NCBI RefSeq assembly: GCF_000213655.1
Contig: NC_015554.1
Location: 2,046,001 to 2,110,000, forward strand
Length of the DNA stretch: 64,000 nt
Reading direction: 5' to 3'
From: Alteromonas naphthalenivorans
GTDB lineage: Bacteria > Pseudomonadota > Gammaproteobacteria > Enterobacterales > Alteromonadaceae
The position numbers and the translations under genes are program-made. Each line of letters begins with the position of its first letter. The stretch's first letter is position 1. Positions 26,936-36,480 of this stretch are shown here, in pieces. The notes beneath the pieces were generated by a model. It saw only the letters and a program-made list of their open reading frames with translations. It ran no database searches and was not told the origin of the DNA.

Positions 26936-29900
26936 CGATGAGCATAGCAATGGCGCTACGCAACCTAATAAGCCCACTGAAAATGCTATCAATGGTATTG
27001 GCGCTGCACTAGCTCGATTTGCGTTAAATCGCCCAGTGACTATAGGCATGGTGTTTATCTCCATGTTGTTGTTCGGCGCAGTGTCTGGAAAGTTATTACC
27101 ACTGGAAAAATTCCCTGGCATTGATATCCCTGAAATGGTGGTTGAGGTGCCCTACCCTGATGCCACGCCAGTTGAAATTGAAACCATGATCACCCGCCCG
27201 GTGGAAGAAGCCATCGCCACCATGTCGGGTATTAAACGATTGCGAGCAAGGTCATATGAAAATAAAGCGGAAGTTATCGTTGAGTTTGATTGGGATGAAA
27301 ACCTTAAGGCAAAGGGCGTAGAAGCCAGAGAAAAGATTGACGCTATTCGCCACCTGCTTCCTGCAGATGTAGAACGTGTCATGGTGTACAAATTTAACAC
27401 CAATGATATGCCTATTTTTCAACTTCGCGTATCGAGCGATCGTGATCTATCCCTTGCGTATGACTTATTAGAGCGCAACTTAAAGCGCCCTATTGAGCGT
27501 GTTGCAGGTGTGTCTAAGGTAGAACTATATGGCACTCTCAAAAGGCAAATTACTATTCGGTTAGACCCGAAATTACTGACCGCCTATCAAGTGGATGTCA
27601 CTGCCTTGGGTCAAAAGCTTCAAAACGCCAACTTTTCGTTAACCGCAGGCTACATGTATGACAATGGCGAAAAAATACTGGTTAATCCTGTTGGTGAATT
27701 CACCGACATGGCCGATTTCGAAAACATGTGGGTTTCACCCAATGTGCGTTTGTCAGACATTGCCACTATCAGCTTTGAATTGCCCGAGCAAAGCGAAGGC
27801 CGCCACCTAGATAGAACCTTTGCAGTAGGCTTCAATATATTCAGAGAGTCTGGCAGCAATTTAGTCGAAGTCTCGTCGGCAGTGATGGAAGTGATAGAGG
27901 AAGCCAAGTCTGACCCTGCATTTACGGGTATTAACCTGTTTGTTATGGATGATGTGGCAAAAAGCGTAACCTCGTCGCTGTCTGATTTGTTAAGTGCCGG
28001 ACTGTTAGGCGCATTACTTTCTATCGTTGTGCTGTATTTATTTTTGCGCCAACTGACGACTACATTAATTGTGGTGCTTTCTGTTCCCTTCTCTATTTGC
28101 ATCACCTTAGGGGTAATGTACTTATTGGGCTACACCCTAAATATTTTGTCCTTAATGGGGTTAATGTTAGCGGTAGGTATGTTGGTTGATAATGCGGTGG
28201 TTATTACCGAAAGTATCTTTCAAGAACGTCAACAAGATAACAATATCAGCCGCGCCACCCAGCGAGGAGTTAACAATGTTAGCTTAGCCGTTATTGCAGG
28301 AACCGCCACTACGGCCATTGTATTTTTGCCCAATATTGTAGGGGTAAAAATTGACGTCACCATATTTTTAGAGCACGTCGCCATCGCCATTTGTATCTCG
28401 CTTTTCGCCTCGTTATTTATTGCCAAAACCTTGATCCCTTTGCTTACTACAAAAATAGCAATTCCTGAAGCGAAAGAAGACAGCACACCTGGCTATATCA
28501 CGGGATATGGTCGAATTCTGTCATGGGTAATGGCAAACCAAGGAAAAACATCACTTATAGCATTAAGTATTTTGCTTTCTACTGCTATTCCTATGCAGGT
28601 CGTCACCTCTGATGATGAAGGTAATGATAACCAAGAACGAATTTGGCTCAATTATCATGTTACTCAGAACTACACGCTTGATGAAGTAGAAAAAACGGTG
28701 GATAAAATGGAGGCGTTTTTATATGAAAACCAAGAACGTTTTCATATCAAGCAAGTTTATACCTACTTTACACCTGGTCATGCGGTGAGCGGTATAACGT
28801 TAAATGACGAGCTTCCAGTTAGTGTTGGGGCTATTAAAGAAGATATTCGGGAAAACATGCCTGCCTTCGTTAGAGCTCGCCCATCATTTCAATGGGACAG
28901 TGGCAATGGCGGCGGTGTGCGTATTACCTTGTTGGGCGAATCTTCAGATACCTTGCTAGAAATATCAGAACGCCTTATTCCTATACTCGCTAATATTGAT
29001 GGGCTCACCGATGTAAAAGCCGATACTGGCTCTAAACGCGACGAACTTCAGATTCGAATTGATAGAGAAAAAGCGAACCGATTGGGCATTCAAGTGAGTG
29101 ACGTAGCCCAGCTTGTGGCTACGGCATTAAGAGGCGCGAATTTACGCACATTTCGATATGGTGATGCAGGTGAAGTGAATGTTCAACTTCGCTATGGCAG
29201 CGATGTTCAAAAATCGTTGGATGCACTTAAGCATATCAACATTGGGTTTAATCAAGACAGGGCAATCACCCTTGCTATGGTGGCTGACTTCTCGATTGTG
29301 CAGCAACTTTCGCAAATTAATCGAAGCTACCGACAAACGGCGTTAGATATCGGCGCAAATTTGGAAGATGATGCCACTATAGAAGAAGCCAAAGAGCGTA
29401 TTCAACAGGCACTAGCCCATATCGAACTGCCCACGGGTTACCAGTGGACACTAGATGGCAGCTTTTCACGCCAGGATGAGGCTAATGGGGTGATGCAAAT
29501 GAATATGCTGCTCGCCTTGTGCATGATTTATGTGGTGATGGCGGCGCTGTTTGAATCACTCGTGCTGCCTACCTCGGTGATTACGTCGTTACTTTTTTCA
29601 TTTACCGGCGTCTTTTGGGCCTTTATGGTAACGGGTACATCCATGTCGATAATGGGCATGATTGGCATGCTGATTCTCATGGGTATAGTGGTCAACAACG
29701 GGATTGTATTAGTCGATAGAATTAATCAACTGGTTAATGAGGGAATAACCCTATATGACGCCGTTGTGCTGGGCGCACAATCTCGCATTAGACCTATTCT
29801 AATGACAGTGGCAACAACCGTACTCGGTCTAGTACCGCTAGCAATGGGCGCAACAAGAATAGGTGGCGACGGACCGCCTTACTCGCCAATGGCCATTGCC

Positions 29901-30044
29901 ATTATTGGTGGGCTAGTGTTCTCCACCATGACCAGTTTATTTTTGGTACCACTTGCTTATGTGTTGCTACTCAAGCTGCGTTTTAATACTCAGCGAATGA
30001 TAGTCAACGGACAAGCTAGAATAGCTAAACTTATTAAAGTATGA
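26922..30044 (+). CDS. RND efflux permease, subunit 2
   Basis: 1040-residue paralogue of the preceding gene with normal RND length. It keeps the EEAIATMSGIKRLRARSYE porter motif, the proton-relay helix GMLVDNAVVITESIFQER and the second-half GAQSRIRPILMTVATTVLG. Its start lies inside the end of subunit 1 (14-bp overlap), implying coupled translation and a mixed trimer; this is inference. Substrate is not predictable from sequence. Confidence 0.93.
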   Translation: MKTPNDEHSNGATQPNKPTENAINGIGAALARFALNRPVTIGMVFISMLLFGAVSGKLLPLEKFPGIDIPEMVVEVPYPDATPVEIETMITRPVEEAIATMSGIKRLRARSYENKAEVIVEFDWDENLKAKGVEAREKIDAIRHLLPADVERVMVYKFNTNDMPIFQLRVSSDRDLSLAYDLLERNLKRPIERVAGVSKVELYGTLKRQITIRLDPKLLTAYQVDVTALGQKLQNANFSLTAGYMYDNGEKILVNPVGEFTDMADFENMWVSPNVRLSDIATISFELPEQSEGRHLDRTFAVGFNIFRESGSNLVEVSSAVMEVIEEAKSDPAFTGINLFVMDDVAKSVTSSLSDLLSAGLLGALLSIVVLYLFLRQLTTTLIVVLSVPFSICITLGVMYLLGYTLNILSLMGLMLAVGMLVDNAVVITESIFQERQQDNNISRATQRGVNNVSLAVIAGTATTAIVFLPNIVGVKIDVTIFLEHVAIAICISLFASLFIAKTLIPLLTTKIAIPEAKEDSTPGYITGYGRILSWVMANQGKTSLIALSILLSTAIPMQVVTSDDEGNDNQERIWLNYHVTQNYTLDEVEKTVDKMEAFLYENQERFHIKQVYTYFTPGHAVSGITLNDELPVSVGAIKEDIRENMPAFVRARPSFQWDSGNGGGVRITLLGESSDTLLEISERLIPILANIDGLTDVKADTGSKRDELQIRIDREKANRLGIQVSDVAQLVATALRGANLRTFRYGDAGEVNVQLRYGSDVQKSLDALKHINIGFNQDRAITLAMVADFSIVQQLSQINRSYRQTALDIGANLEDDATIEEAKERIQQALAHIELPTGYQWTLDGSFSRQDEANGVMQMNMLLALCMIYVVMAALFESLVLPTSVITSLLFSFTGVFWAFMVTGTSMSIMGMIGMLILMGIVVNNGIVLVDRINQLVNEGITLYDAVVLGAQSRIRPILMTVATTVLGLVPLAMGATRIGGDGPPYSPMAIAIIGGLVFSTMTSLFLVPLAYVLLLKLRFNTQRMIVNGQARIAKLIKV

Positions 30045-30095
30045 ATAGTGTAGTTACGATGACTAAGCCGTAAATAGTGTTAAGCATTACTTACG

Positions 30096-30142
30096 TAGCG
30101 GGTGTTTCTGCTGATAAAACATAACAGCGCAGTCACCCGCTA
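30096..30142. terminator. Hairpin between the RND operon and the DUF3718 gene
   Basis: TAGCGGGTG (30096-30104) pairs with CACCCGCTA (30134-30142); an inner CTGCTG/CAGCG arm extends it. No long T-tract, so termination strength is uncertain. It lies between convergent genes. Confidence 0.55.
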
Positions 30143-30159
30143 ATTTAGTAAACGCACAA

Positions 30160-30480
30160 TTAACTACGTGACGTTAGGTATTCGTGAACTGAGTTGGCAT
30201 CACGCTCAACAGAGAACTTGATTAAGTTAACACCATTACATGTTAAACCGTCTTCTGCAGTTACCATGCGTAATACTTCACGTTGGCTAGCACCAATGCG
30301 ACCTACGTTACGGGCAAGGCTTGAACGCAATACTTTAATATCATCAAGTACTACCGCTTTACAGAAACCAGAAAATTGTGTTTCGCCTACAAAACGTACG
30401 TCTTTTCCTGGGGCAGCGTTCGCATTAACAGCAAAAGCTAGTGCAGCAGTAGCAGCTAAAGTTTTAAGCAATTTCATCAT
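30160..30480 (-). CDS. DUF3718 small secreted protein
   Basis: 106-residue exported protein resembling DUF3718, a family of small periplasmic proteins of unknown role. A signal peptide MMKLLKTLAATAALAFAVNA ends in ANA, with cleavage before APGKD. The mature part has two cysteines (SGFCKAV and LTCNGVN) that may form a disulfide. GAGG stands 5 nt upstream of the ATG at 30480 (a second ATG follows directly), so the longer reading frame from 30522 is rejected. Confidence 0.75.
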   Translation of the reverse strand: MMKLLKTLAATAALAFAVNANAAPGKDVRFVGETQFSGFCKAVVLDDIKVLRSSLARNVGRIGASQREVLRMVTAEDGLTCNGVNLIKFSVERDANSVHEYLTSRS

Positions 30481-30846
30481 TAGATCCTCAAAGGTTTTGG
30501 CAAACTCGTAAAAGCAGTACAAGGAAGGTATTCCCTGAGTGCCCTTTATTTATGACCTAAAATGGAAATAATTGCTGTTTAAAGATTGTATAAGGTGAGT
30601 AAACTAACGGTAAATCAGAATGTTACTAAGTCTTTAACAAACTATACGTCTGATTTATATGGGTTTATTAGTTTTAGTTATAACAGTTCGTTATAGGTGG
30701 GGATCTTTTACTATTAAAAAGGTCTAATACTTTTGTCTATCCTTGTACAAATAAAAGTCTTTTGTATGAAATTTTCACAAAAAAAGGCGGGCAAACTGAA
30801 TATAAAGTCGTAAGCCCGCCTCATTTTGTCGTAATAAAACTACATT
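30481..30846. other. Intergenic region upstream of the DUF3718 gene
   Basis: AT-rich non-coding spacer holding the DUF3718 promoter and, at its right end, the terminator of the DUF2189 gene (30779-30820). Nothing else recognised. Confidence 0.6.
30779..30820 (-). terminator. Terminator of the DUF2189 gene
   Basis: GGCGGGC (30786-30792) pairs with GCCCGCC (30814-30820) around a 21-nt loop. On the minus strand it is followed by seven U residues (30785-30779). Confidence 0.8.
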
Positions 30847-31641
30847 TTAATCATATTTCCTTACGCGTTTAGTCGAAATAGCGTCGATGTATGCATGCCA
30901 TGACGCATAACCAATTAGCGGCATTAATATGATGAAGCCAACAAATCCTGTAACGAAGCCGATGGCTACCGCCGTAAATATAATGGCGCCCCATATAAGC
31001 ATGGGAACTTTATTGACCCATACTGCATTTACACTAGTAAGTAACGCGGTGGCCAAATCGACCTTACGTTCCATTAATATAGGTTGAGTAAATGCGGTAA
31101 TAAATAACATCGCTAACGTGAAGCCTGCACCTACAATTGAGCCCAATACTAAAAATGGCATTAAACTCTCTAGCGTAGTTTCAATGTTCGATGGATACAG
31201 TGCATGAATAAGTGATGCTACACGCAGCCAAAATATCATCATCACCATTAGCAATATTCCAAACCCCCATTCATTTACTGCATTTCTTCGCATTGCCCGC
31301 AATGAATGCATAAAGGTAGGCTTGTGTCCTTTCTCGAGCTCCCAGCTGATATCATAAAGGCCTGCAGCTAAGAAGGGACCAATCAACATAAAGCACACAA
31401 TGGCAGGCATGATGACTAAATGCCAACCTGTCATCTCTACCAAGTACATTATGAACCACGGGATTACGGCAAACATAACGCCATACACCGCGGTTAAAAT
31501 AGGTGTACGCATTGCGTCACGTAAACCAAGTGAAAGCCATTTTATAGGATCGCCTATATCGAGTTCCTTACAAGGAATTACCCTTGCAATACCGCTTTGT
31601 GTTATCGCATTTTCTGGGGTTTCTTTAAAATGGTGCGACAT
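30847..31641 (-). CDS. DUF2189 integral membrane protein
   Basis: 264-residue inner-membrane protein with about six hydrophobic helices (for example AVYGVMFAVIPWFIMYLV, VIMPAIVCFMLIGPFLAAGL, LPFLVLGSIVGAGFTLAML, FTAVAIGFVTGFVGFIILM). The GPFLAAGLYDISWELEKG and RAMRRNAV region is typical of DUF2189. Members often lie near cytochrome oxidase genes, and an oxidase operon is 5.5 kb away, but no function is established. Monocistronic with its own terminator. Confidence 0.8.
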   Translation of the reverse strand: MSHHFKETPENAITQSGIARVIPCKELDIGDPIKWLSLGLRDAMRTPILTAVYGVMFAVIPWFIMYLVEMTGWHLVIMPAIVCFMLIGPFLAAGLYDISWELEKGHKPTFMHSLRAMRRNAVNEWGFGILLMVMMIFWLRVASLIHALYPSNIETTLESLMPFLVLGSIVGAGFTLAMLFITAFTQPILMERKVDLATALLTSVNAVWVNKVPMLIWGAIIFTAVAIGFVTGFVGFIILMPLIGYASWHAYIDAISTKRVRKYD

Positions 31642-32003
31642 AATGAGAATTACCTCTGCTATTACACGTAAAAGGTGTTGGCGCGCCCATACTAATGCGC
31701 CGTACTTATACGATAGGCCGATTCACGCAATTTTACAATTAATTAACAAGATTTTAGCCTTTTAGATGATTTTTTATTTCTAATTAGCTGTTAATTGGTA
31801 AGTTTACTCTATGAAGTTTTTTTTAATATTGTGTTTAACAATCAATTTTTAAGTGTTTTCGGCCAGTTTTATGATGCAAACTTCAATTGGCCGTGCACTT
31901 TTTAACCAAATCGAAATATTTTTCACGTTTAGCGCTAAATTAGACTTCGCAAGGGTATGTGGTTTACGTTAACCTCAAGGTCTGTAAATTAACCAGAAAG
32001 ACC
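31642..32003. other. Divergent intergenic region, DUF2189/alaA
   Basis: About 360 bp, very AT-rich. It contains TTTACGTTAACCTCAA (31963-31978), which resembles one and a half LiuR-like half-sites, 26 bp upstream of alaA; probably weak or fortuitous. No gene seen. Confidence 0.5.
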
Positions 32004-33224
32004 ATGAAAACTGTATCTCGCTCACACAAATTAGATAACGTTTGTTATGACATTCGCGGCCCCATTGCGGCGCAAGCTAAAAAGATGGAAGATGAAGGCC
32101 ACCGTATTTTAAAACTAAATATTGGTAACCCTGCCCCATTTGGCTTTGAAGCCCCCGACGATATTCTTAAAGACGTTATTCATAACCTGCCAACTTCTCA
32201 AGGATATTCAGATTCAACGGGAATTTACGCAGCACGTGTGGCCGTTATGCAATATTACCAACAGCGCAATATTCAGCATATTCGTGTAGACGATGTTTAC
32301 ATTGGTAACGGCGTTAGCGAATTAATAATGATGGCTATGCAGGCGCTACTTAATCATGGCGACGAAGTACTGATCCCAAGCCCAGATTATCCATTGTGGA
32401 CAGCGGCAGTAAGCTTATCTTCTGGCTCTCCAGTACATTATAGATGTGATGAACAAGCGGGTTGGTTCCCTGACTTAGACGACATAAAAAGCAAAATTAC
32501 CAGCAAAACACGGGCTATTGTACTAATTAACCCGAACAACCCTACTGGCGCAGTGTACGACAAAGCCTTGTTGCAAGATGTCGTCGATTTAGCAAGAGAA
32601 CATGGCTTGGTTGTTTTCAGTGATGAAATCTACGATAAAATTTTATACGACGATGCCGAGCACACCTGTATTGCCTCTCTTGCTGACGATGTATTTTTCG
32701 TAACGTTCGGCGGATTGTCGAAAAACTATCGTGTTGCAGGGTTTCGCTCTGGTTGGTTAGTGGTAAGTGGCAACAAACGTTTAGCAAGAGATTACATTGA
32801 AGGCTTAAATATTCTGTCGTCTATGCGGATGTGTGCAAACGTTCCCTGCCAAAGTGCAATTCAGACTGCGTTAGGGGGCTATCAGAGCATAAACGATTTA
32901 GTGAAAGACACGGGTCGCCTTCGCATTCAGCGGGATGTGGCGGTAGACATGCTAAACAGTATTGACGGTATACACTGCGTTAAGCCTAAAGGTGCTATGT
33001 ATTGCTTCGCTCGCGTTGATGAGAAAAAATTCAACATAAACAATGACGAGCAAATGATTTTAGATTTGCTTCGAGCAGAGAAAATATTACTTGTACATGG
33101 TAAGGCATTTAATCTTACTGATGGTGTATATTTCAGATTAGTGTTTTTGCCTCACAGTGATGTACTCGTTCCCGCACTTCACCGTATCGGTAATTTCTTT
33201 CAGCACTATCAGCAAGGCGCTTAG
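32004..33224 (+). CDS. alaA: Alanine aminotransferase AlaA
   Basis: 406-residue fold-type I PLP enzyme converting pyruvate plus glutamate to alanine plus 2-oxoglutarate. It matches E. coli AlaA through long stretches such as KLENVCYDIRGP-like HKLDNVCYDIRGP, LKLNIGNPAPFGFEAPDDIL, INPNNPTGAVY and FSDEIYDKILYDDAEH. The PLP lysine is Lys240 in GGLSKNYRVAGFRSGW. ATG at 32004 gives the family N-terminus; a GTG at 31959 would add 15 residues with no parallel. It lies 67 bp upstream of the yfbR-like gene, as alaA and yfbR neighbour each other in E. coli. Confidence 0.95.
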   Translation: MKTVSRSHKLDNVCYDIRGPIAAQAKKMEDEGHRILKLNIGNPAPFGFEAPDDILKDVIHNLPTSQGYSDSTGIYAARVAVMQYYQQRNIQHIRVDDVYIGNGVSELIMMAMQALLNHGDEVLIPSPDYPLWTAAVSLSSGSPVHYRCDEQAGWFPDLDDIKSKITSKTRAIVLINPNNPTGAVYDKALLQDVVDLAREHGLVVFSDEIYDKILYDDAEHTCIASLADDVFFVTFGGLSKNYRVAGFRSGWLVVSGNKRLARDYIEGLNILSSMRMCANVPCQSAIQTALGGYQSINDLVKDTGRLRIQRDVAVDMLNSIDGIHCVKPKGAMYCFARVDEKKFNINNDEQMILDLLRAEKILLVHGKAFNLTDGVYFRLVFLPHSDVLVPALHRIGNFFQHYQQGA

Positions 33225-33291
33225 CCGTTCGCGGGGCGCTTACCAATAGCGGCCCTGCTCTTTTGTTTCCCTTTCGACTAGGAACCATTTA

Positions 33292-33891
33292 ATGAAAGAA
33301 AAAAGCACATTTTTGGCATGGATCACCAGGATGCCACTGTTAGAACGATGGGCATTGATGCACTGTTTTCAACAGGAGAATGTATCAGAGCATTGTCACC
33401 AAGTCGCTGTAATAGCGCATCTACTGACTGTTATAAAAAACAAACGCTTTAACGGAAATCTCAACCCTGAAAGAGCGGCAACCTTGGCCCTATATCACGA
33501 AGTATCGGAAACTAAACTCCAAGATATCAATACCAACACAAAGTATCATAACCCCGAGTTTACTAAGGCATTCAAGACACTTGAAAATATTGCTGAGAAA
33601 GAGTGCTTAGCGACGCTACCTGAAGATCTTCGAGATGAAATGGAGTCGTTGATTGTGCAATCTAAGGTCGACCCTGAGTACAAGGCTATCGTAAAAGCTG
33701 CTGACCTACTTCAGGCTTATGTTAAAACAAAAAATGAGCTTCGTTTCAATAACGATGAATTTTGTCATGTAGAAGAGCACCTTACAGCCAAATTACAAGC
33801 ACTAGAATCTAGCATGCCAGAAGTGAAATGCTTCATGGATATATTCCTAGATAGTTGCACCACTACGTTAGACAAATTGTCAGAAACTTAG
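33292..33891 (+). CDS. yfbR: YfbR-like HD-domain 5'-nucleotidase with altered HD motif
   Basis: 199-residue homologue of E. coli YfbR, a metal-dependent 5'-deoxynucleotidase acting on dNMPs. Conserved are the N-terminal SEHCHQVAVIAH (metal ligand His34), KAADLLQAYVK (Asp138) and the C-terminal CFMDIFLDS. However the HD dyad reads LALYHEVSET, with Glu70 where the family has aspartate, and the following TGDLPTPVKY segment is replaced by LQDINTNTKY. A metal site may survive with Glu, but specificity or activity could be changed. Likely co-transcribed with alaA. Confidence 0.85.
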   Translation: MKEKSTFLAWITRMPLLERWALMHCFQQENVSEHCHQVAVIAHLLTVIKNKRFNGNLNPERAATLALYHEVSETKLQDINTNTKYHNPEFTKAFKTLENIAEKECLATLPEDLRDEMESLIVQSKVDPEYKAIVKAADLLQAYVKTKNELRFNNDEFCHVEEHLTAKLQALESSMPEVKCFMDIFLDSCTTTLDKLSET

Positions 33892-33939
33892 ACGCCCGAT
33901 TTCCTTAGCCCTTTATCCCCTAAACCTCTTAGCACGTTA

Positions 33940-33964
33940 GGCATACTTACTATTACAGTATGCC
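33940..33964. terminator. Hairpin in a convergent gap
   Basis: GGCATACT (33940-33947) and AGTATGCC (33957-33964) form a perfect 8-bp stem with a 9-nt loop between yfbR and the fusion gene. No U-tract on either side, so only a possible terminator. Confidence 0.4.
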
Positions 33965-33966
33965 AT

Positions 33967-36480
33967 CTAAAATATGGCCTTATCCCAAAGGCCATAACGA
34001 TTATGTATATTCCCCTTTGGTAAACTTAACCCAATGAGTAAAGCACCAGAAAAGATACTAGATGCAATAGCCATAGCGCCTACACTATAAATAAACGGGG
34101 TAACAAACAACGCACCTCCCAACGGAATAAGCACATATCTAAACGCTCTCCCTGTTTCTGCCAACGCTGTGACAACCACCGTTATTACCAATGCACCAAT
34201 AAGATGGTCTGCGTTGGCCATGCCTCCCTCTGCCCCCAAGGTCATTCGAGTAAACATTAGCCATATACCAATAGGTACGCATAAAACCAAACCTATTGGA
34301 AATGTCACACCGCCACCTACCAAGTCTTTTATTATGGTGCCTACGGTGCGCTCGAACTCAGAACGTTCAATCTTTTCGGCTGTACCTTCATCGGTATCAC
34401 CGGTAAACAATATTCGCAGAAAAGGACGACCTTGCTTTTTGCGACGATACAAAAACGCTGATGTTGCCACTAGTTCATCTAATGAATAAGGGATTTGAAT
34501 TAGCATGGCCGCCGCTGCAATCAAACAAAGCGTACACCATGTACCTAATAAGATTGGTTGAATGATAATGAAGAGTATAGAAATAGCGCCTAAGGGAACT
34601 ATCATGATCCCAAAGAGCATAACTAGCCACGGCATAGTCCGCCAACGGCGGGTAGAGCCCATTATTCCTGTTAGAATTTCGAGTGCGTAAGTCATTGCCC
34701 CAAGACCTGCATCTGGAACCGGCCACGCTTCTGAAAATGAGGATGTGATAATTTCCTCGGTACCATTTTGCGGGTCTGAAGCAACCCCAGTAAAGAATGG
34801 GTCCCAAACTGCATCAATGTGACCGAGTTGGTACGCACATAAATACCGCGATATAAGGAACCCAACAAAGGCTAAGGCTATAACTGGCATCCGCTGTAAC
34901 CATCCTGATGGATTAAAATCCCAACCCGGCGGTACATTTGGACCCGTTTCCGCAGCCACGTTAGCCACTCCTGGTGTAGGTCTAGTGCATACAGCGAAAC
35001 CAATTATCAACATACCGACCAAAGTGTCATTCAAATACCCTGCGGCACTTGGTGCCCAAAATATCAAAGGAGCACACAACAGCCAAAACCCGACTAAGCC
35101 AGCGCCCCATCGTGCCCACCCCATCCTCCATGACAGCGACATGCATGAGAAAAACATTAACGCAAATGCGCTTATATAATTGCTGACACTCATGGCTTGC
35201 GATACATAGCCCAAGATGGATGGCGCACTCAGCAACCAAAACGCGAGTCCTATATTAAGAAAATGTGCCCATAAAAAGTTTTGATGTTGGTCACGGTAAC
35301 GTTTCTCATTCTGCTCTCGTACTGTGTGAGAATTTTTATCTTTTTCGCTACTTGTTTGTATCCAGTCAGGGCGAGTAATACCGTTCTTTTTATACCAAGC
35401 GGAGGGATCGGCTTTCAAATGACTCGTTAAACTCTGTAATTTATCGAAGATTTTATGTTTAGGCTGCCAATTTAATTGCGTTTTCGCACGGGAAATATCG
35501 AGATGATAATGTTGCGATGCAAGATCAATCATAAAAGGCTTAATGAACGGCTTTTCCCCATGATCGATTGCATCCGGGACAACTGGCTCAGTTTTCACCT
35601 GCATCCAAGCACCTGCTTTCGCGAACATGTCTGGCACATTGACAGTATTCCACTGTGTCTCACCGAATAATAAGTTACCAATTCTGTTTTGTAATGCCTG
35701 GTAGCTCATGACTTCTTCTTCGCCCGCCAAAACAACATGCGCTTTTGGCAGTGACTCTCGTCTTTCAATGACTTTTTCAAACACGTTTATCATGTCTTCT
35801 TGATGTATAAACGACTGACCAGCCATAAGGTCGCCAGCATACACATGGCTTTTCATATCCCGTTCATACACTCTCGCAATTTGATGAGACAAGGTAGGCA
35901 CCGCGGTTTCATCATCGTATAACCCAGCTAGACGTAATATTGTGTAGGGTATTTTATTGTCATTTTTTATGATTACGTTTTCGGTACAGGCTTTCGATTT
36001 GGGATATTCCCATGCGGGCTCAACAGCTGTATCTTCATCGACTTTTTGACCTGGCACCCCCGCTTTGTGTACCAACATGGTGGAGGAATAAACAAAGCGT
36101 TTAACTTCAAAGTTGGCGAGACCATTTAAAAGGCGCTTAGTCCCTTCAACATTTACCTCTTCATATAACGGGTCAGGCTTACCTGTAAAATCAAAATACG
36201 CTGCCAAATGCACCACTGCCGCAATTTGTTTTCCGTGATATTCGCGAATTTTATGCAAGGCCAACTCGATTGATTCATCTGAGGTTAAATCGCATATGTA
36301 GCTCTCATCTGCGCTCTCACATTCATCGCGGTCCAATCCAATTGTGGTGTAGTTAGTACTTAGTTGCTGACAAAGGTGAGTGCCTATATTTCCAGAGGAC
36401 CCCGTTATTAAAACGAGTGGCTTACCAGTATCTTGAGAATCGGTTTCATTATTCATAGAGAGGTCCGTTGAGTGATCCAT
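33967..36480 (-). CDS. Fusion protein: SDR epimerase - SPW repeats - vitamin K epoxide reductase domain
   Basis: 837-residue three-part protein. Residues about 20-355 are an extended short-chain dehydrogenase/epimerase: NAD-binding TGSSGNIG (26-33) and the YxxxK pair Tyr159/Lys163 (EYPKSK). Residues about 400-500 are membrane helices in two SPW-type repeats (WLLSAPSILGY and WLLCAPLIFWAP). From about 530 comes a VKOR-like membrane domain with RYLCAYQLGHIDAVWDPFF, PVPDAGLGAMTYALEILTG and the redox CxxC Cys649/Cys652 (GTWCTLC); the loop cysteine pair of classic VKOR is not evident. ATG at 36480 follows AAAGGG. It is divergent from the caa3 oxidase operon. Possible role in quinone-linked thiol oxidation at the membrane is inference. 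Confidence 0.85.
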   Translation of the reverse strand: MDHSTDLSMNNETDSQDTGKPLVLITGSSGNIGTHLCQQLSTNYTTIGLDRDECESADESYICDLTSDESIELALHKIREYHGKQIAAVVHLAAYFDFTGKPDPLYEEVNVEGTKRLLNGLANFEVKRFVYSSTMLVHKAGVPGQKVDEDTAVEPAWEYPKSKACTENVIIKNDNKIPYTILRLAGLYDDETAVPTLSHQIARVYERDMKSHVYAGDLMAGQSFIHQEDMINVFEKVIERRESLPKAHVVLAGEEEVMSYQALQNRIGNLLFGETQWNTVNVPDMFAKAGAWMQVKTEPVVPDAIDHGEKPFIKPFMIDLASQHYHLDISRAKTQLNWQPKHKIFDKLQSLTSHLKADPSAWYKKNGITRPDWIQTSSEKDKNSHTVREQNEKRYRDQHQNFLWAHFLNIGLAFWLLSAPSILGYVSQAMSVSNYISAFALMFFSCMSLSWRMGWARWGAGLVGFWLLCAPLIFWAPSAAGYLNDTLVGMLIIGFAVCTRPTPGVANVAAETGPNVPPGWDFNPSGWLQRMPVIALAFVGFLISRYLCAYQLGHIDAVWDPFFTGVASDPQNGTEEIITSSFSEAWPVPDAGLGAMTYALEILTGIMGSTRRWRTMPWLVMLFGIMIVPLGAISILFIIIQPILLGTWCTLCLIAAAAMLIQIPYSLDELVATSAFLYRRKKQGRPFLRILFTGDTDEGTAEKIERSEFERTVGTIIKDLVGGGVTFPIGLVLCVPIGIWLMFTRMTLGAEGGMANADHLIGALVITVVVTALAETGRAFRYVLIPLGGALFVTPFIYSVGAMAIASSIFSGALLIGLSLPKGNIHNRYGLWDKAIF

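Noticed and set aside
31963..31978. LiuR-like site upstream of alaA
   Set aside because: Only one half matches well; the second half is broken by CTC, so likely chance.
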